Below, piece by piece: positions 1-9,053 of a stretch of 64,000 nt of DNA (within the stretch, counting starts at the first letter, position 1; every line of letters begins with the position of its first letter). Location of the stretch: positions 558,001-622,000 of the forward strand of contig CBDCVQ010000019.1 in assembly GCA_965223165.1 (NCBI GenBank). Reading direction: 5' to 3'. This stretch comes from JABDMH01 sp965223165 (lineage in GTDB: Bacteria; Bacteroidota; Bacteroidia; Chitinophagales; Saprospiraceae). The notes under the pieces are model-generated. The model did not search any database, was not told where the DNA came from, and saw only the letters and a list, made by a program, of their open reading frames with translations. Made by a program: the position numbers and the translations under genes.

Positions 1-1506
1 TTCACGCTGGGCATTATCGTACTTTTTGTCTTCTCCCTGAGTCTGTTTCCCCGGCTGCCCTTCATTTTCTTTCCTGACAGTGACCGCAATCTGGTGACCG
101 TCGACATGAATCTACCCTTAGGTACCAAGATTGAAAAGACAGCTGAAGCGGTCAGCCAATTGGAGGACTTTATCCGCGAAGAACTCCTCGTGAATGCGGA
201 CCGCGAGCAAGGTATCTCCGACTGGACGTCCTTCGTGGCGGAAGGACCCTTCTCCTACGATCTAGGCTATCAGCAGGGAGAGGCCAATACCGGATATGCG
301 CATCTCATGCTAAATACCAGCCATTTTGATCAAAACCAGCGGGTCACCGATATCCTCGATGATTATTGTTTTGAAAACTTGCCCGATGCGGAGTTTGTGA
401 TTGGCCCCTTGGCAGGTGGTGGCGGCGGCGGAGCTGACGTGGCGGTTAGGGTAAAAGGCAATAGCCCCGAGGAACTATTTCGGATCTCCGAGCAGATCAA
501 GCAGGTGCTGACCTCCCTCCCCTTTACCAAGAACGTCAAGGACGACTGGGGCCCTAAGATCAAGAAATTTGTCATTGACATCAATCAGGATCTAGCCAAT
601 CGGGCGGGCGTCACCAATCAGGATATTGCGGTGTCGCTGAAGACCTCGCTTTCCGGGTCCAATTCGGGCGACTTCAGAGACGGTGAGGACAACATACCCA
701 TCATGATGCGCATCAGTAGCAGCCAAGACTTGGACGTGCGCGACCTGGATGGGCTAAACATATACGCCCAGAATACAGGGAAAAATGTGCCCTTGGTGCA
801 GGTGGCCAACATTGTGCCTGACTGGCAATTTGCCAAGATCCTGCGACGTAATCTATTTCGCACCATTACGATCAGCTGTGATGCGGTCACCGGTTATACA
901 GCCACGGACATTACCTCCGAGATACGAGATGATCTGGACGAAATGGCCGCTACTTGGCCTCCGGACTACGAGTACGACCTGGGCGGCGAGTCAGAACAAA
1001 GCTCCGAAGCCATGGGGGCGGTGGGCGATAAGCTGCCCCTTGCTCTCTTCATCATCCTGCTCCTGCTCGTCAGTCAATTCAACTCGATGCGCAAGACGGC
1101 GATCGTATTAGCCACCATCCCCTTAGGGCTCATAGGCGTCATTCTCGGCCTGCTACTCTTTGGCTCCTATTTCGGGTTCATGGCCTTTCTTGGCATCATT
1201 TCGCTGGCGGGGATCGTCATCAACAATGCCATCGTGCTGATCGATCGGATCAAGATCGAACAGGAAGACTTTGGCAGGGGTCCTTACGAGGCGATCATAG
1301 CAGCTGCTGAGCAGCGATTTCGCCCCATCCTACTGACGACTTTCACCACCACCTTGGGCTTGATCCCGCTCTACCTGGGCGGCGGACTCATGTGGGAACC
1401 CATGGCCGTAGCGATCATGATCGGGCTCCTGTTTGCGACGGTCATCACCCTTTTGTTTGTACCGGTGCTGTACAAGATCCTCTTTGGCATTAAGCGTACC
1501 ATTTGA
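1..1506 (+). CDS. RND efflux transporter, C-terminal part (5' truncated by window)
   Basis: The frame is open from base 1, so the gene begins before the window; only about the last 500 residues are seen. It starts in a hydrophobic helix followed by LPFIFFPDSD, the loop after TM7 of AcrB/HAE1-type pumps. A periplasmic porter region follows, with a Gly-rich stretch near residue 140. The five C-terminal helices then appear, including FMAFLGIISLAGIVINNAIV, the conserved TM10 segment of this family. RND pumps are inner-membrane proton antiporters that work with a periplasmic adaptor and an outer-membrane channel to expel drugs, lipids or other amphiphiles. The partner genes are not in the window. 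The substrate cannot be told from sequence. Confidence 0.93.
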   Translation, partial: FTLGIIVLFVFSLSLFPRLPFIFFPDSDRNLVTVDMNLPLGTKIEKTAEAVSQLEDFIREELLVNADREQGISDWTSFVAEGPFSYDLGYQQGEANTGYAHLMLNTSHFDQNQRVTDILDDYCFENLPDAEFVIGPLAGGGGGGADVAVRVKGNSPEELFRISEQIKQVLTSLPFTKNVKDDWGPKIKKFVIDINQDLANRAGVTNQDIAVSLKTSLSGSNSGDFRDGEDNIPIMMRISSSQDLDVRDLDGLNIYAQNTGKNVPLVQVANIVPDWQFAKILRRNLFRTITISCDAVTGYTATDITSEIRDDLDEMAATWPPDYEYDLGGESEQSSEAMGAVGDKLPLALFIILLLLVSQFNSMRKTAIVLATIPLGLIGVILGLLLFGSYFGFMAFLGIISLAGIVINNAIVLIDRIKIEQEDFGRGPYEAIIAAAEQRFRPILLTTFTTTLGLIPLYLGGGLMWEPMAVAIMIGLLFATVITLLFVPVLYKILFGIKRTI

Positions 1507-1700
1507 TCGCAGTAGGACTTCTATTGCGCAGGACGCATTCGCCGAAGGTGCAGAGGCATTAAGAGACCCGTGGCTGCTCACTCGGCAGTACCGCGAAACG
1601 GAGCCCTCAAATCATCAACACAGATCGACCACATTACTGCCACCTCTCTCATATGTTAAAGTATGCTATATGTAATCTCAAAGTGATACATTGTTGTTTC

Positions 1701-2615
1701 ATGTTTCACTTATACACCTTCACCACTCTAATCCTTGTAGCTGCTTTTACCTATTCAGCGACGGAACTGCATGCTCAGGACAGCGACACAATTCCACGCT
1801 ACCGTAAGTTCGCCCCGATCGGAGCTACCTGGTATGGGGATAATGCCAAGACCACCGCAACAAGGGATACGATTGTTGATGGTGTTGTGGCATCTTATCT
1901 GGAAAAAGACTGGTTGTGCATCAGTTTCTGCGACAATGAATCCATTATCGATCACTATACCTCGCCCGAGATCGTCTATGACAATGGACTAGGTCAAGTC
2001 TTCTATCGGATTAGGGATAGCTTCTATTTACTTTACGATTTCACTGTCAAAGTCGGTGACACCGTAAGAACGATGGCCCGGCTTGAGCCTGCCAATGATG
2101 AGAGCCTAGTAGAGGTCAGTGTCGTTGTGACTGATGTGGATACGATTGAAGTGGATGGGACGCCACTTCACAGTTACCGAACCTCAATGCAAGATCTTCC
2201 CTACGGTTACCTCTTTAACGGTTGGGTCCATGAGGTCCTTGGGCGAGACGGCCCGATGTTACCCTTTAATGGAGTGTATGAGGACGCGGGGTTCTTTTCT
2301 CCAAATCCCGATTGCTACAAGGACTCTATTCTGTACATACGAAAGAGTGGTACGGCCTGTGATCTGCTCACATCAGCCAGAAAGGCCAATGTGGGTGCTT
2401 CATCCATCAAAATCACCCCCAACCCCGCACGAGACTTCATTGGGATCGCCAATGTTCCAGCGAACCTGCGGCTAACGCTGCTGACAGCAAAAGGTGAAAG
2501 GCTCCTGGACATTTCGACCAAAGGATTTGATGTTTCGAACCTAAGTCCCGGACTCTACTTTATAGTTGGAGTCACTGACACAAGAATATTCTCTCAACGC
2601 TTCATCAAATTATAG
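1701..2615 (+). CDS. Secreted protein with T9SS type A C-terminal sorting domain
   Basis: The frame opens at 1653, but the ATG at 1701 (MFHLYTFTTLILVAAFTYS) gives a normal Sec signal peptide ending near HAQ and is preferred. The middle ~200 residues are acidic, beta-rich and not recognised. The last ~70 residues contain ITPNPARDFIGI and end in GLYFIVGV...QRFIKL, the pattern of the T9SS type A sorting domain (Por_Secre_tail). The protein is therefore expected to cross the outer membrane by T9SS and to be released or anchored at the surface. Two Cys pairs (CISFC, and further Cys in the C-terminal half) may form disulfides. The biological role is unknown. Confidence 0.85.
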   Translation: MFHLYTFTTLILVAAFTYSATELHAQDSDTIPRYRKFAPIGATWYGDNAKTTATRDTIVDGVVASYLEKDWLCISFCDNESIIDHYTSPEIVYDNGLGQVFYRIRDSFYLLYDFTVKVGDTVRTMARLEPANDESLVEVSVVVTDVDTIEVDGTPLHSYRTSMQDLPYGYLFNGWVHEVLGRDGPMLPFNGVYEDAGFFSPNPDCYKDSILYIRKSGTACDLLTSARKANVGASSIKITPNPARDFIGIANVPANLRLTLLTAKGERLLDISTKGFDVSNLSPGLYFIVGVTDTRIFSQRFIKL

Positions 2616-2840
2616 TATGCAAACACATTTCATTATCGAGCAATAGCTTCTTTTTCTCTGCCAACCAGATTCATCTGTTCTCTTGGTTGGCAATTGTTTT
2701 CGTCCCAATTCGGCAATCTTGTCCACTGCGTGATAGTAATCCAATATCTGCGTTGCCCCTGGGTAATTTTCTTCAACCCAGTCGACATATATTTGGCTCC
2801 GTCGCACGCAATACCTTGAAAGTTTTGACAGCCCCCTAGA
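2610..2840 (-). pseudogene. Transposase remnant (ISKra4/ISL3-like), frameshifted
   Basis: On the minus strand a GTG-initiated frame reads YVDWVEENYPGATQILDYYH, which resembles the DDE transposase stretch with WxW..E..P.A.QI.D.YHA. Just upstream a different frame reads GIACDGAKY, the usual preceding motif (DGA.W). The two parts are joined only by a frame change around 2790-2800. The frame runs into unrelated sequence and stops near 2610. No terminal inverted repeats or target duplication were seen, so this is a decayed internal fragment and not an intact insertion sequence. Family assignment is from motif recall only. Confidence 0.6.
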
Positions 2841-3076
2841 AAAGGAGACAGGACTACAGAAATTTTTTTGTAGTGATGGATATGAAGACCACAGAGAACG
2901 GCATTAAGAAATTAGTGAGGAGGAGGAGCTGAAGATTCTCAGGGAGGCCAAGGACTGAGGGATGAAAGGTGACCTTGGAAAAGTATGGCGTCTACTCAGC
3001 CCGGGTCATTTTGGTGCCTGCTGGCGAAGCACTATCTTCAGTGACCAATTTTTTTTCATCATTTATCCCACGTCTA

Positions 3077-4438
3077 ATGAACCGCAAAATAACGCTGCAC
3101 GAAAACGAGATACCCGAGCAATGGTACAATATCATTGCCGACATGCCCAACAAGCCACTACCCCCACTACACCCCGGCACGAAGGAGCCTATCGGCCCGG
3201 AGGCATTGGCGCCGCTCTTTCCCATGGAGCTCATCAAGCAAGAGGTGACACCTGACAAATGGGTAGACATCCCGGAGGCCGTGCGTGATGTGTATAAGCT
3301 ATGGCGTCCCACCCCACTCTACCGTGCCCATAGCTTTGAAAAAGCACTGGACTCTCCCTGCAAAATCTACTATAAGTACGAGGGGGTCAGTCCGTCCGGC
3401 TCGCATAAGCCCAATACCTCGGTGCCGCAGGCCTACTACAATAAGATGGAGGGCGTCAAGAAGATCACTACCGAGACGGGCGCCGGACAGTGGGGCAGTG
3501 CGCTGAGTTTTGCCTGCAATCTCTTTGATATCGAGTGTGAGGTATACATGGTCAAGATCAGCTACAACCAGAAGCCCTACCGCAAGCTGATGATGAATAC
3601 ATGGGGCGCCACCGTCCATGCCTCTCCTACTGACCATACGCAGGCGGGCCAAAAGATCCTGGCTGCCGATCCCGACTCACCCGGATCGCTGGGCATCGCC
3701 ATCTCAGAGGCGGTAGAACGAGCCGCTACCGATGAGGATACCAAGTACTCCCTAGGGAGCGTGCTAAATCATGTACTCCTGCACCAGACAGTCGTTGGCC
3801 AGGAAGCGGTCTTGCAAATGGAGAAAGCCGGAGATTTTCCCGATGTGGTCATTGCTCCATTTGGGGGTGGATCCAACTTTGCCGGCCTCTCCTTTCCCTT
3901 CCTACGCTATAAGTTGGAAGAAGGCAGGCAACTTCGATGTGTCGCTAGTGAGCCGGCCTCTTGCCCGAAATTGACCAGGGGTGTTTTCCGCTACGACTTT
4001 GGTGATACCGTGGGTATGACGCCTCTCCTGCCAATGTATACGCTAGGCCACAACTTTGTGCCCGCGCCTATCCACGCCGGTGGGTTAAGGTATCATGGGG
4101 CAGGCGTGATCGTCAGCCAGTTGCTCAAAGACGAGCTCATTGAGGCCACTGCCCACAATCAGCTGGAGGCCTTTGATGCAGGTGTTCAATTTGCTCGAAC
4201 CGAAGGCATCATTCCCGCGCCGGAAGCCACCCACGCCGTAGCCACCGCCATCGCAGAGGTGGAGCGCTGTAAGCGAGAGGGCAAGTCCGAGACTATCCTG
4301 TTTAACCTATGCGGCCATGGCAACTTTGACATGCGGGCGTATGAGGACTACTTTGCCGGCAAGCTGGTCGAGCACAGCCTGTCTGAGGCCGAGATCAACG
4401 CTTCGCTGGCTGAGCTGGATACCCCTGTGATCGGTTAG
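3077..4438 (+). CDS. trpB2: Tryptophan synthase beta chain, TrpB2-like
   Basis: The frame opens at 2969, but the ATG at 3077 (MNRKITLHENEIPEQWYNII) matches the usual TrpB2 N-terminus and gives 453 residues, normal for that subfamily. The text LPPLHPGTKEPIGPEALAPL is a TrpB2 hallmark. The PLP lysine is Lys111 in SGSHKPNTS, and the phosphate-binding loop is FGGGSNFAG. TrpB condenses indole with L-serine to give tryptophan. TrpB2 proteins often lie away from trpA and may salvage free indole or act on other nucleophiles; no trpA or other trp gene is present here, which fits that pattern. It stands alone downstream of a transposase remnant. Confidence 0.93.
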   Translation: MNRKITLHENEIPEQWYNIIADMPNKPLPPLHPGTKEPIGPEALAPLFPMELIKQEVTPDKWVDIPEAVRDVYKLWRPTPLYRAHSFEKALDSPCKIYYKYEGVSPSGSHKPNTSVPQAYYNKMEGVKKITTETGAGQWGSALSFACNLFDIECEVYMVKISYNQKPYRKLMMNTWGATVHASPTDHTQAGQKILAADPDSPGSLGIAISEAVERAATDEDTKYSLGSVLNHVLLHQTVVGQEAVLQMEKAGDFPDVVIAPFGGGSNFAGLSFPFLRYKLEEGRQLRCVASEPASCPKLTRGVFRYDFGDTVGMTPLLPMYTLGHNFVPAPIHAGGLRYHGAGVIVSQLLKDELIEATAHNQLEAFDAGVQFARTEGIIPAPEATHAVATAIAEVERCKREGKSETILFNLCGHGNFDMRAYEDYFAGKLVEHSLSEAEINASLAELDTPVIG

Positions 4439-4797
4439 ACCGGGCGCCATTTTGGATATACATGCTTGCTTGGCCGCGTGGTAGTGATCCGGGTAAGACC
4501 TGGTATCAGTGGCCATTGGGGCCGAAAGTGTGTGGCGATGACGCCAGACATGGATTGGCAGATTACATCTGTCGTCCAGCGCAGAAAATCACCATCACCA
4601 ATCTCTATCGTATATCACCACTAATCAACGGGACCAATCACCATACAAGCTGAAATACCATTCCCGTGAGATATCGTCAATGGTCGGGAGTTGGCACTAG
4701 CGGTGCTCGATGGCGGTGGAGGCTCAGCAATCCCTTATCTTACCTCACCAGTCAAACTATAGCCACCCCTCCAGCAAAAAACGGTTGGCCCAACATA
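4439..4797 (+). other. Intergenic stretch with possible remnant of the DinB 5' end
   Basis: No convincing gene is present. In the frame of the following DinB-like gene, bases ~4755-4800 read SQTIATPPAKNGWPNI and then TGA (4798-4800). The PPAKN part resembles the PxPAKNEY start of DinB-like proteins, so the 5' end of that gene may extend here in broken form. Confidence 0.35.
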
Positions 4798-4854
4798 TGA
4801 AGATCATGGCATCGCTCAAAGTCCACGCAAGCCCAGACCCTACCCTTCTTTGAG

Positions 4855-5244
4855 TTGACCCCGGACCAGTATGCCCGGTCCTATGCACCGGGCAAATGGA
4901 CCGTGCGCGAGGTCTTGGTACACATCGTTGACGCTGAGACGGTGCTCTACGATCGGATCAGAAGGGTGATCGCCGGACCCAAAGAGGTCATCTGGGCCTT
5001 TGATCAGGATCGATGGTGTCAAGCGCTTGACTATCAAACCTATCCCTTAGATCTAGCTGAAGCCCAGTATCTGGCGACCCGGGGCAACGTGCTCTATCTC
5101 GCGGCACAGTTTTGTGAAAGTCTGGGCGAAACAGCGTGGGTGCACAGCGAGACGGGTGTACGGACCCTACGCGATGAATTTGACAAAGTGGCCCGGCACA
5201 ACGAGCATCACCTGCACCAAATACAGTCTGCCCTGGCCATGTAG
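4855..5244 (+). CDS. DinB-like (YfiT/DinB_2) protein, probably 5'-damaged
   Basis: The visible 129-residue frame starts at a TTG. It contains RSYAPGKWTVREVLVHIVDA, the core motif of the DinB/YfiT four-helix superfamily, and ends with EFDKVARHNEHHLHQI, the C-terminal metal-binding His pattern. Family members are metal-dependent transferases or stress proteins of poorly defined role. About 50-60 N-terminal residues that normally precede APGKW are missing. An in-frame TGA lies at 4798 and family-like residues lie just upstream of it, so a nonsense mutation plus a small deletion is likely. There is no ATG in the frame after the stop. It converges with the M1 peptidase gene, ten bases away. Confidence 0.6.
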   Translation: MTPDQYARSYAPGKWTVREVLVHIVDAETVLYDRIRRVIAGPKEVIWAFDQDRWCQALDYQTYPLDLAEAQYLATRGNVLYLAAQFCESLGETAWVHSETGVRTLRDEFDKVARHNEHHLHQIQSALAM

Positions 5245-5254
5245 CCTGACCGGG

Positions 5255-7636
5255 CTAGCTCCGTCCTTTCTTCTTCTTCCTGTCCTTCTGCATCGGATTG
5301 GGCGGAGTCTCCACTTTGTGCTGCTTGAAGACTTGGAATCGAGAGGGCACCTCGCGCACCGGCCACTCATTGTTGGAGCGATCGATGTCGGCCGTTTCCT
5401 TGAACGGATCCATCACCACGGAGGTCACCACTTTGTCTTTGACAAAGACCTTGGAGAAGCTCTTTTCATTCTGTCGCCATACCTCCGCCGGTATGCGATT
5501 CACCTCCTTCGTCCCATCTTCAAAGGTCCATTCGAGGATGACTGGCATCACTAATCCACCCTTGTTGGAGAAGCGCAATTCGTAGTAGTTCTTATCTCCA
5601 AAGAGTGCCTCTTTTTCTTTCTTCGAATAGGTCTCTTCGTACAGTTTGAGCGTCGTGGTCATGACCGAGTCTTCGCCCTGCCAGAGAGGGTTTTTATCGT
5701 AGTAGTCCTGCAGGGTAGAGTCCTCATCGATGACGAAGGTCATACCGGAGGCGCGATTTCTCATGCGGGAGATATCGTTGCTGGGAGGTGTGTTCTTGGT
5801 CACCGATTGGTAATCCTGTTTGGGCGGGTCATTGTCCAAATCGACCTTGTACCATAGGATGGTATCCAGTGAAATGTCGACCGCATCCGTGGTATAAAAC
5901 CAGCCCCGCCAAAACCAATCAAGATTGACCCCGCTGGCATCTTCCATCGTCCGGAAAAAATCGGCCGGCGTAGGATGCTTGAAGGCCCAACGCCGACAGT
6001 ACTCTTTGAACGCCGCGTCAAACAATTCGCGACCCATAATAGTCTCGCGGAGGATGTTTAGCGCGCAGGCAGGTTTGCTGTAGGCATTCTGAAAATAATC
6101 GACAATATTCTCGCTGTTGGTCATGATGGGTTCCAGCTGGTCCTTTGGCAACCGCATGTAGTCAACAATCTGCTCTGCAGGCCCAAACCACGACTGGTAG
6201 TTATTGTCGTATTCGCCCTCCGCGAGATATTGCACAAAACTATTGAGACCCTCATCAAACCAGGCCCACTGGCGCTCGTCGCTGTTGATGATCATGGGAA
6301 AATAATTGTGCCCCACCTCGTGGATGATGACGGAGATGGCAGACTTTTTTGCGGCCTCCGTATAGGTTCCGTCTTTCTCCGCCCGTCCTGGATTAAAGCA
6401 AATCATCGGATATTCCATACCGCTGGCCGCTTCCACAGAAATCGCCACCGGATAAGGATAAGGGATGGAGTATCGCGAATAGCTATTCAGGGTATGCGCC
6501 ACCGCTTTGGTGGAGTAACGTCGATAGATCGGATATGCCTCCTTGCCGTAGTAACTCATGCACATGACCTTTTTGCCTTCCTCGGTATGCTGCGCCATCG
6601 CATCCCAGACAAATTTTCGGCTGGAGGTCCAGGCAAAATCCCGCACGTCCTCTGCCTTGTAGATCCAGGTCTGCATGTTGGCAGACTTCTTCTTTTTCTC
6701 CTTGGTCTGGGCTTCGTCCAGGGTGACAATCTCGATGGGCTCATCCGAGTTTTGCGCTTGCTGCCACCGGGCATACTCCGCCGGTGTCAGCACGGTCTCG
6801 TAGTTGAGACATTGTCCGGTGGCTCCGACCACATGATCGTCTGGCACGGTGATGCGAACCACGAAATTGCCAAACGTCAAGGCAAACTCGCCCCTACCGG
6901 TGAACTGGTTGTTTTGCCAACCCTCGAAGTCACTATAGACGCACAGCCGTGGGTACCATTGGGTGATCGTGTATAAATAATTGCCGTCGTCTTCGAAGTA
7001 TTCGTAGCCGCCCCGAGCCAGATTTCGTGCCTGACTGCCGACGACCAGGCTGCCGGCATCAATGCGATCAATAATGTGATAGTTCCATTTGACTTTAAAT
7101 GAAAAGGTCTCTCCGGAGCGCAAGGGTTCGGGTAAATCTACCCGCATCATCGTCTGATTGATAAAATACTTGAGATCGTGATCATTGGCGTCGGTCAGGT
7201 ATTCTATGTTGACCCCATATTTTTCTCGCTCTCGCCAAGTCTCCAGCGTACGCAGAGCGTTCTCGGACATGATCGTGCTGATACTACTGGGATCGAAATA
7301 CTGATTGTCATTGTCGACCGAGTGCTGGTTTTCGTCCAATTGCAGCCAGAGATAGGTCAGGGTGCTGGGCGATTCGTTGTGATAGGTGATCAGTGCCTCG
7401 CCATATAGGATCTGGTTGGTGGCATCCAGCTGACAGTCGATGTCGTAGTCACAGCGCTGCTGCCAATAGTCCGGGCCAGGAGCACCGTCCACACCACGAT
7501 AGTTGTTGGGCGAGGGTAGCAAAGTGCCAAGCTCTTCAAACTTAGTACCGTGATTGGATTGCGTATGGGCAGGCAAGACGGCACAAAAGATGGTGACCGT
7601 ACAGATCGCAGCTAGGCTGCCGGATATAGATTTCAT
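5255..7636 (-). CDS. Secreted M1 family zinc metallopeptidase
   Basis: The frame opens at 7693; the ATG at 7636 begins a clear signal peptide (MKSISGSLAAICTVTIFCAV, cut near HTQS) and is preferred, giving 793 residues. The zinc site is HEVGHNYFPMIINSDERQWA followed by WFDEG, which is HExxH-x18-E of gluzincins. SGMEYPM is the substrate-recognition motif equivalent to GAMEN. The C-terminal ~200 residues lack motifs and end in a Lys-rich tail. M1 peptidases remove N-terminal residues from peptides; exported Bacteroidota members act in the periplasm or at the surface. It is monocistronic, divergent from the Nramp-like gene and convergent with the DinB-like gene. Confidence 0.93.
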   Translation of the reverse strand: MKSISGSLAAICTVTIFCAVLPAHTQSNHGTKFEELGTLLPSPNNYRGVDGAPGPDYWQQRCDYDIDCQLDATNQILYGEALITYHNESPSTLTYLWLQLDENQHSVDNDNQYFDPSSISTIMSENALRTLETWREREKYGVNIEYLTDANDHDLKYFINQTMMRVDLPEPLRSGETFSFKVKWNYHIIDRIDAGSLVVGSQARNLARGGYEYFEDDGNYLYTITQWYPRLCVYSDFEGWQNNQFTGRGEFALTFGNFVVRITVPDDHVVGATGQCLNYETVLTPAEYARWQQAQNSDEPIEIVTLDEAQTKEKKKKSANMQTWIYKAEDVRDFAWTSSRKFVWDAMAQHTEEGKKVMCMSYYGKEAYPIYRRYSTKAVAHTLNSYSRYSIPYPYPVAISVEAASGMEYPMICFNPGRAEKDGTYTEAAKKSAISVIIHEVGHNYFPMIINSDERQWAWFDEGLNSFVQYLAEGEYDNNYQSWFGPAEQIVDYMRLPKDQLEPIMTNSENIVDYFQNAYSKPACALNILRETIMGRELFDAAFKEYCRRWAFKHPTPADFFRTMEDASGVNLDWFWRGWFYTTDAVDISLDTILWYKVDLDNDPPKQDYQSVTKNTPPSNDISRMRNRASGMTFVIDEDSTLQDYYDKNPLWQGEDSVMTTTLKLYEETYSKKEKEALFGDKNYYELRFSNKGGLVMPVILEWTFEDGTKEVNRIPAEVWRQNEKSFSKVFVKDKVVTSVVMDPFKETADIDRSNNEWPVREVPSRFQVFKQHKVETPPNPMQKDRKKKKGRS

Positions 7637-7827
7637 CGTCAGCGTTGATTTTTGTGATACTTCCGAAGACCTGATTTTCAGGACATCGCACAAAAATACT
7701 CCATTGTCGCAACCCGGCTCTCCGGGGGGAAAGCTATTTACATGGCCAATCGATCAGCGTTAGCTCCCGTTCGACCAGTGATCCCACTTTCTGATGCAGT
7801 TCGCTATTTTACTGGCTGGACAAAGGC

Positions 7828-9009
7828 ATGAAACAATTTCTCCGCAACCTCGGCCCCGGCCTCATCACCGCCGCACTGGTCTTTGGACCCGGTTCGATCA
7901 CGGTGACCACCAAGCTAGGAGCCGGCTATGGATATGCGCAGCTTTGGATCATTCTTCTCTCCATGTTCTTCATGGTCACGTATGCAAAGCTGGCCACCCG
8001 GCTGGGCCTGCGCTTACCCCACTCGATGATGCACGAGGTGCGGCAGTCTTACGGAAGGTGGGCTCCGATCGGTCTGGGCATCGGCATTTTTGCCATCACG
8101 GCCTCTTTTCAGGCGGGCAATAGCATTGGGGGCGGCGTAGCTTTTGCAGAGCTATTTGGTCATCGGTCTGCAGTCTGGGTCGCTCTTATATCGTTGGGAG
8201 CCATTGCGATGGTGCTCAATCGCTCTTTCTACAAGATCCTTGAGCGGGTGATGATCGCCTTGGTGGCGTTGATGCTTACTTCCTTTCTCCTTACCGTCAT
8301 CATCAGTCAACCAAATCTAGTGGAGGTGGCTGCCGGTTTCCTACCTACCGTACCATCCGGTGCCGAATTACTATCCATCGCGCTGGTAGCTTCCAGCTTT
8401 TCTATCGTTGGTGCATTTTACCAAGCCTATCTCGTACAGGAAAAAAAGTGGCAAATCGAAGATGAGCCGCTCGCTGTCCGGGAGAGCCGTAATGGCATTA
8501 TCATCCTTGGTTTGCTATCCTCCCTGGTCCTGGTCTGTGCGGCGTCCGTCTTGCATGGCCACCAAGAAGAGGTAACTGCCACCTCGGACCTAGCAGCGGC
8601 CATCGAGCCCCTGTTTGGCCGGGCCAGTAGCCAAGCGTTTATGGTGGGTTTCTTTGCGGCCTCGTTTTCGTCGCTCATTGGCAACGCAACCATCGGCGGC
8701 TCTATCCTGGCGGACGCTTTTGGCGTGGACAATTCGCTAGAAAGCTGGTCCGTACGTGGACTGATTATCTGCATCATTGTCATCGGCGCGGCGGTCGCGA
8801 TGATTTTTGGAGGACTGCCCTTGCAATTGATTGTGCTGGCGCAGGCCGCCACTATCCTGGTAGCCCCGGCAGCCGCCCTGGTGCTTTTACTGTTGTCGGT
8901 AGGCAAGCCAGCACTCCGGCCCCGGGGAGTGTCAGGGCTCTTGGCAGTGCTCGGTTTTGTACTACTGATGACCCTCGCAGGCTATAATCTTACCAGGTTA
9001 TTCTTTTAG
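7828..9009 (+). CDS. Nramp-family transporter, atypical
   Basis: 393 residues with about eleven predicted membrane helices. The N-terminal text LGPGLITAALVFGPGSITVT aligns with TM1 of Nramp/MntH, whose canonical motif is DPGN; here it is GPGS, so the metal-binding Asp and Asn are Gly and Ser. TM6, normally MPH, reads FSIVGAFYQAYL, so the Met is also absent. Classical Nramp proteins import Mn2+ or Fe2+ with protons. This protein keeps the fold but not these ligands, so the substrate cannot be assumed to be Mn or Fe. It starts 191 bases from the divergent M1 peptidase gene and ends 44 bases before the epimerase-like gene. Confidence 0.85.
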   Translation: MKQFLRNLGPGLITAALVFGPGSITVTTKLGAGYGYAQLWIILLSMFFMVTYAKLATRLGLRLPHSMMHEVRQSYGRWAPIGLGIGIFAITASFQAGNSIGGGVAFAELFGHRSAVWVALISLGAIAMVLNRSFYKILERVMIALVALMLTSFLLTVIISQPNLVEVAAGFLPTVPSGAELLSIALVASSFSIVGAFYQAYLVQEKKWQIEDEPLAVRESRNGIIILGLLSSLVLVCAASVLHGHQEEVTATSDLAAAIEPLFGRASSQAFMVGFFAASFSSLIGNATIGGSILADAFGVDNSLESWSVRGLIICIIVIGAAVAMIFGGLPLQLIVLAQAATILVAPAAALVLLLLSVGKPALRPRGVSGLLAVLGFVLLMTLAGYNLTRLFF

Positions 9010-9053
9010 CCCATCTTTTCGTCGATCTTCATAGCTTAAGGGTTCAATAGGCG

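Noticed and set aside
2969..3076. N-terminal extension of TrpB2
   Set aside because: The extra 36 residues do not match the family; the ATG at 3077 gives the standard N-terminus.
4462..4653. 63-residue plus-strand frame after TrpB2
   Set aside because: No motif, unusual composition, no conservation clue.
6230..6976. 248-residue plus-strand frame
   Set aside because: Fully antisense to the M1 peptidase, whose HExxH motif and signal peptide are clear; no motif in the antisense frame.
7711..7731. GC-rich hairpin between the M1 peptidase and Nramp-like genes
   Set aside because: CCCGG/CCGGG stem of five pairs with no T-run lies in a divergent promoter region; too weak to call.
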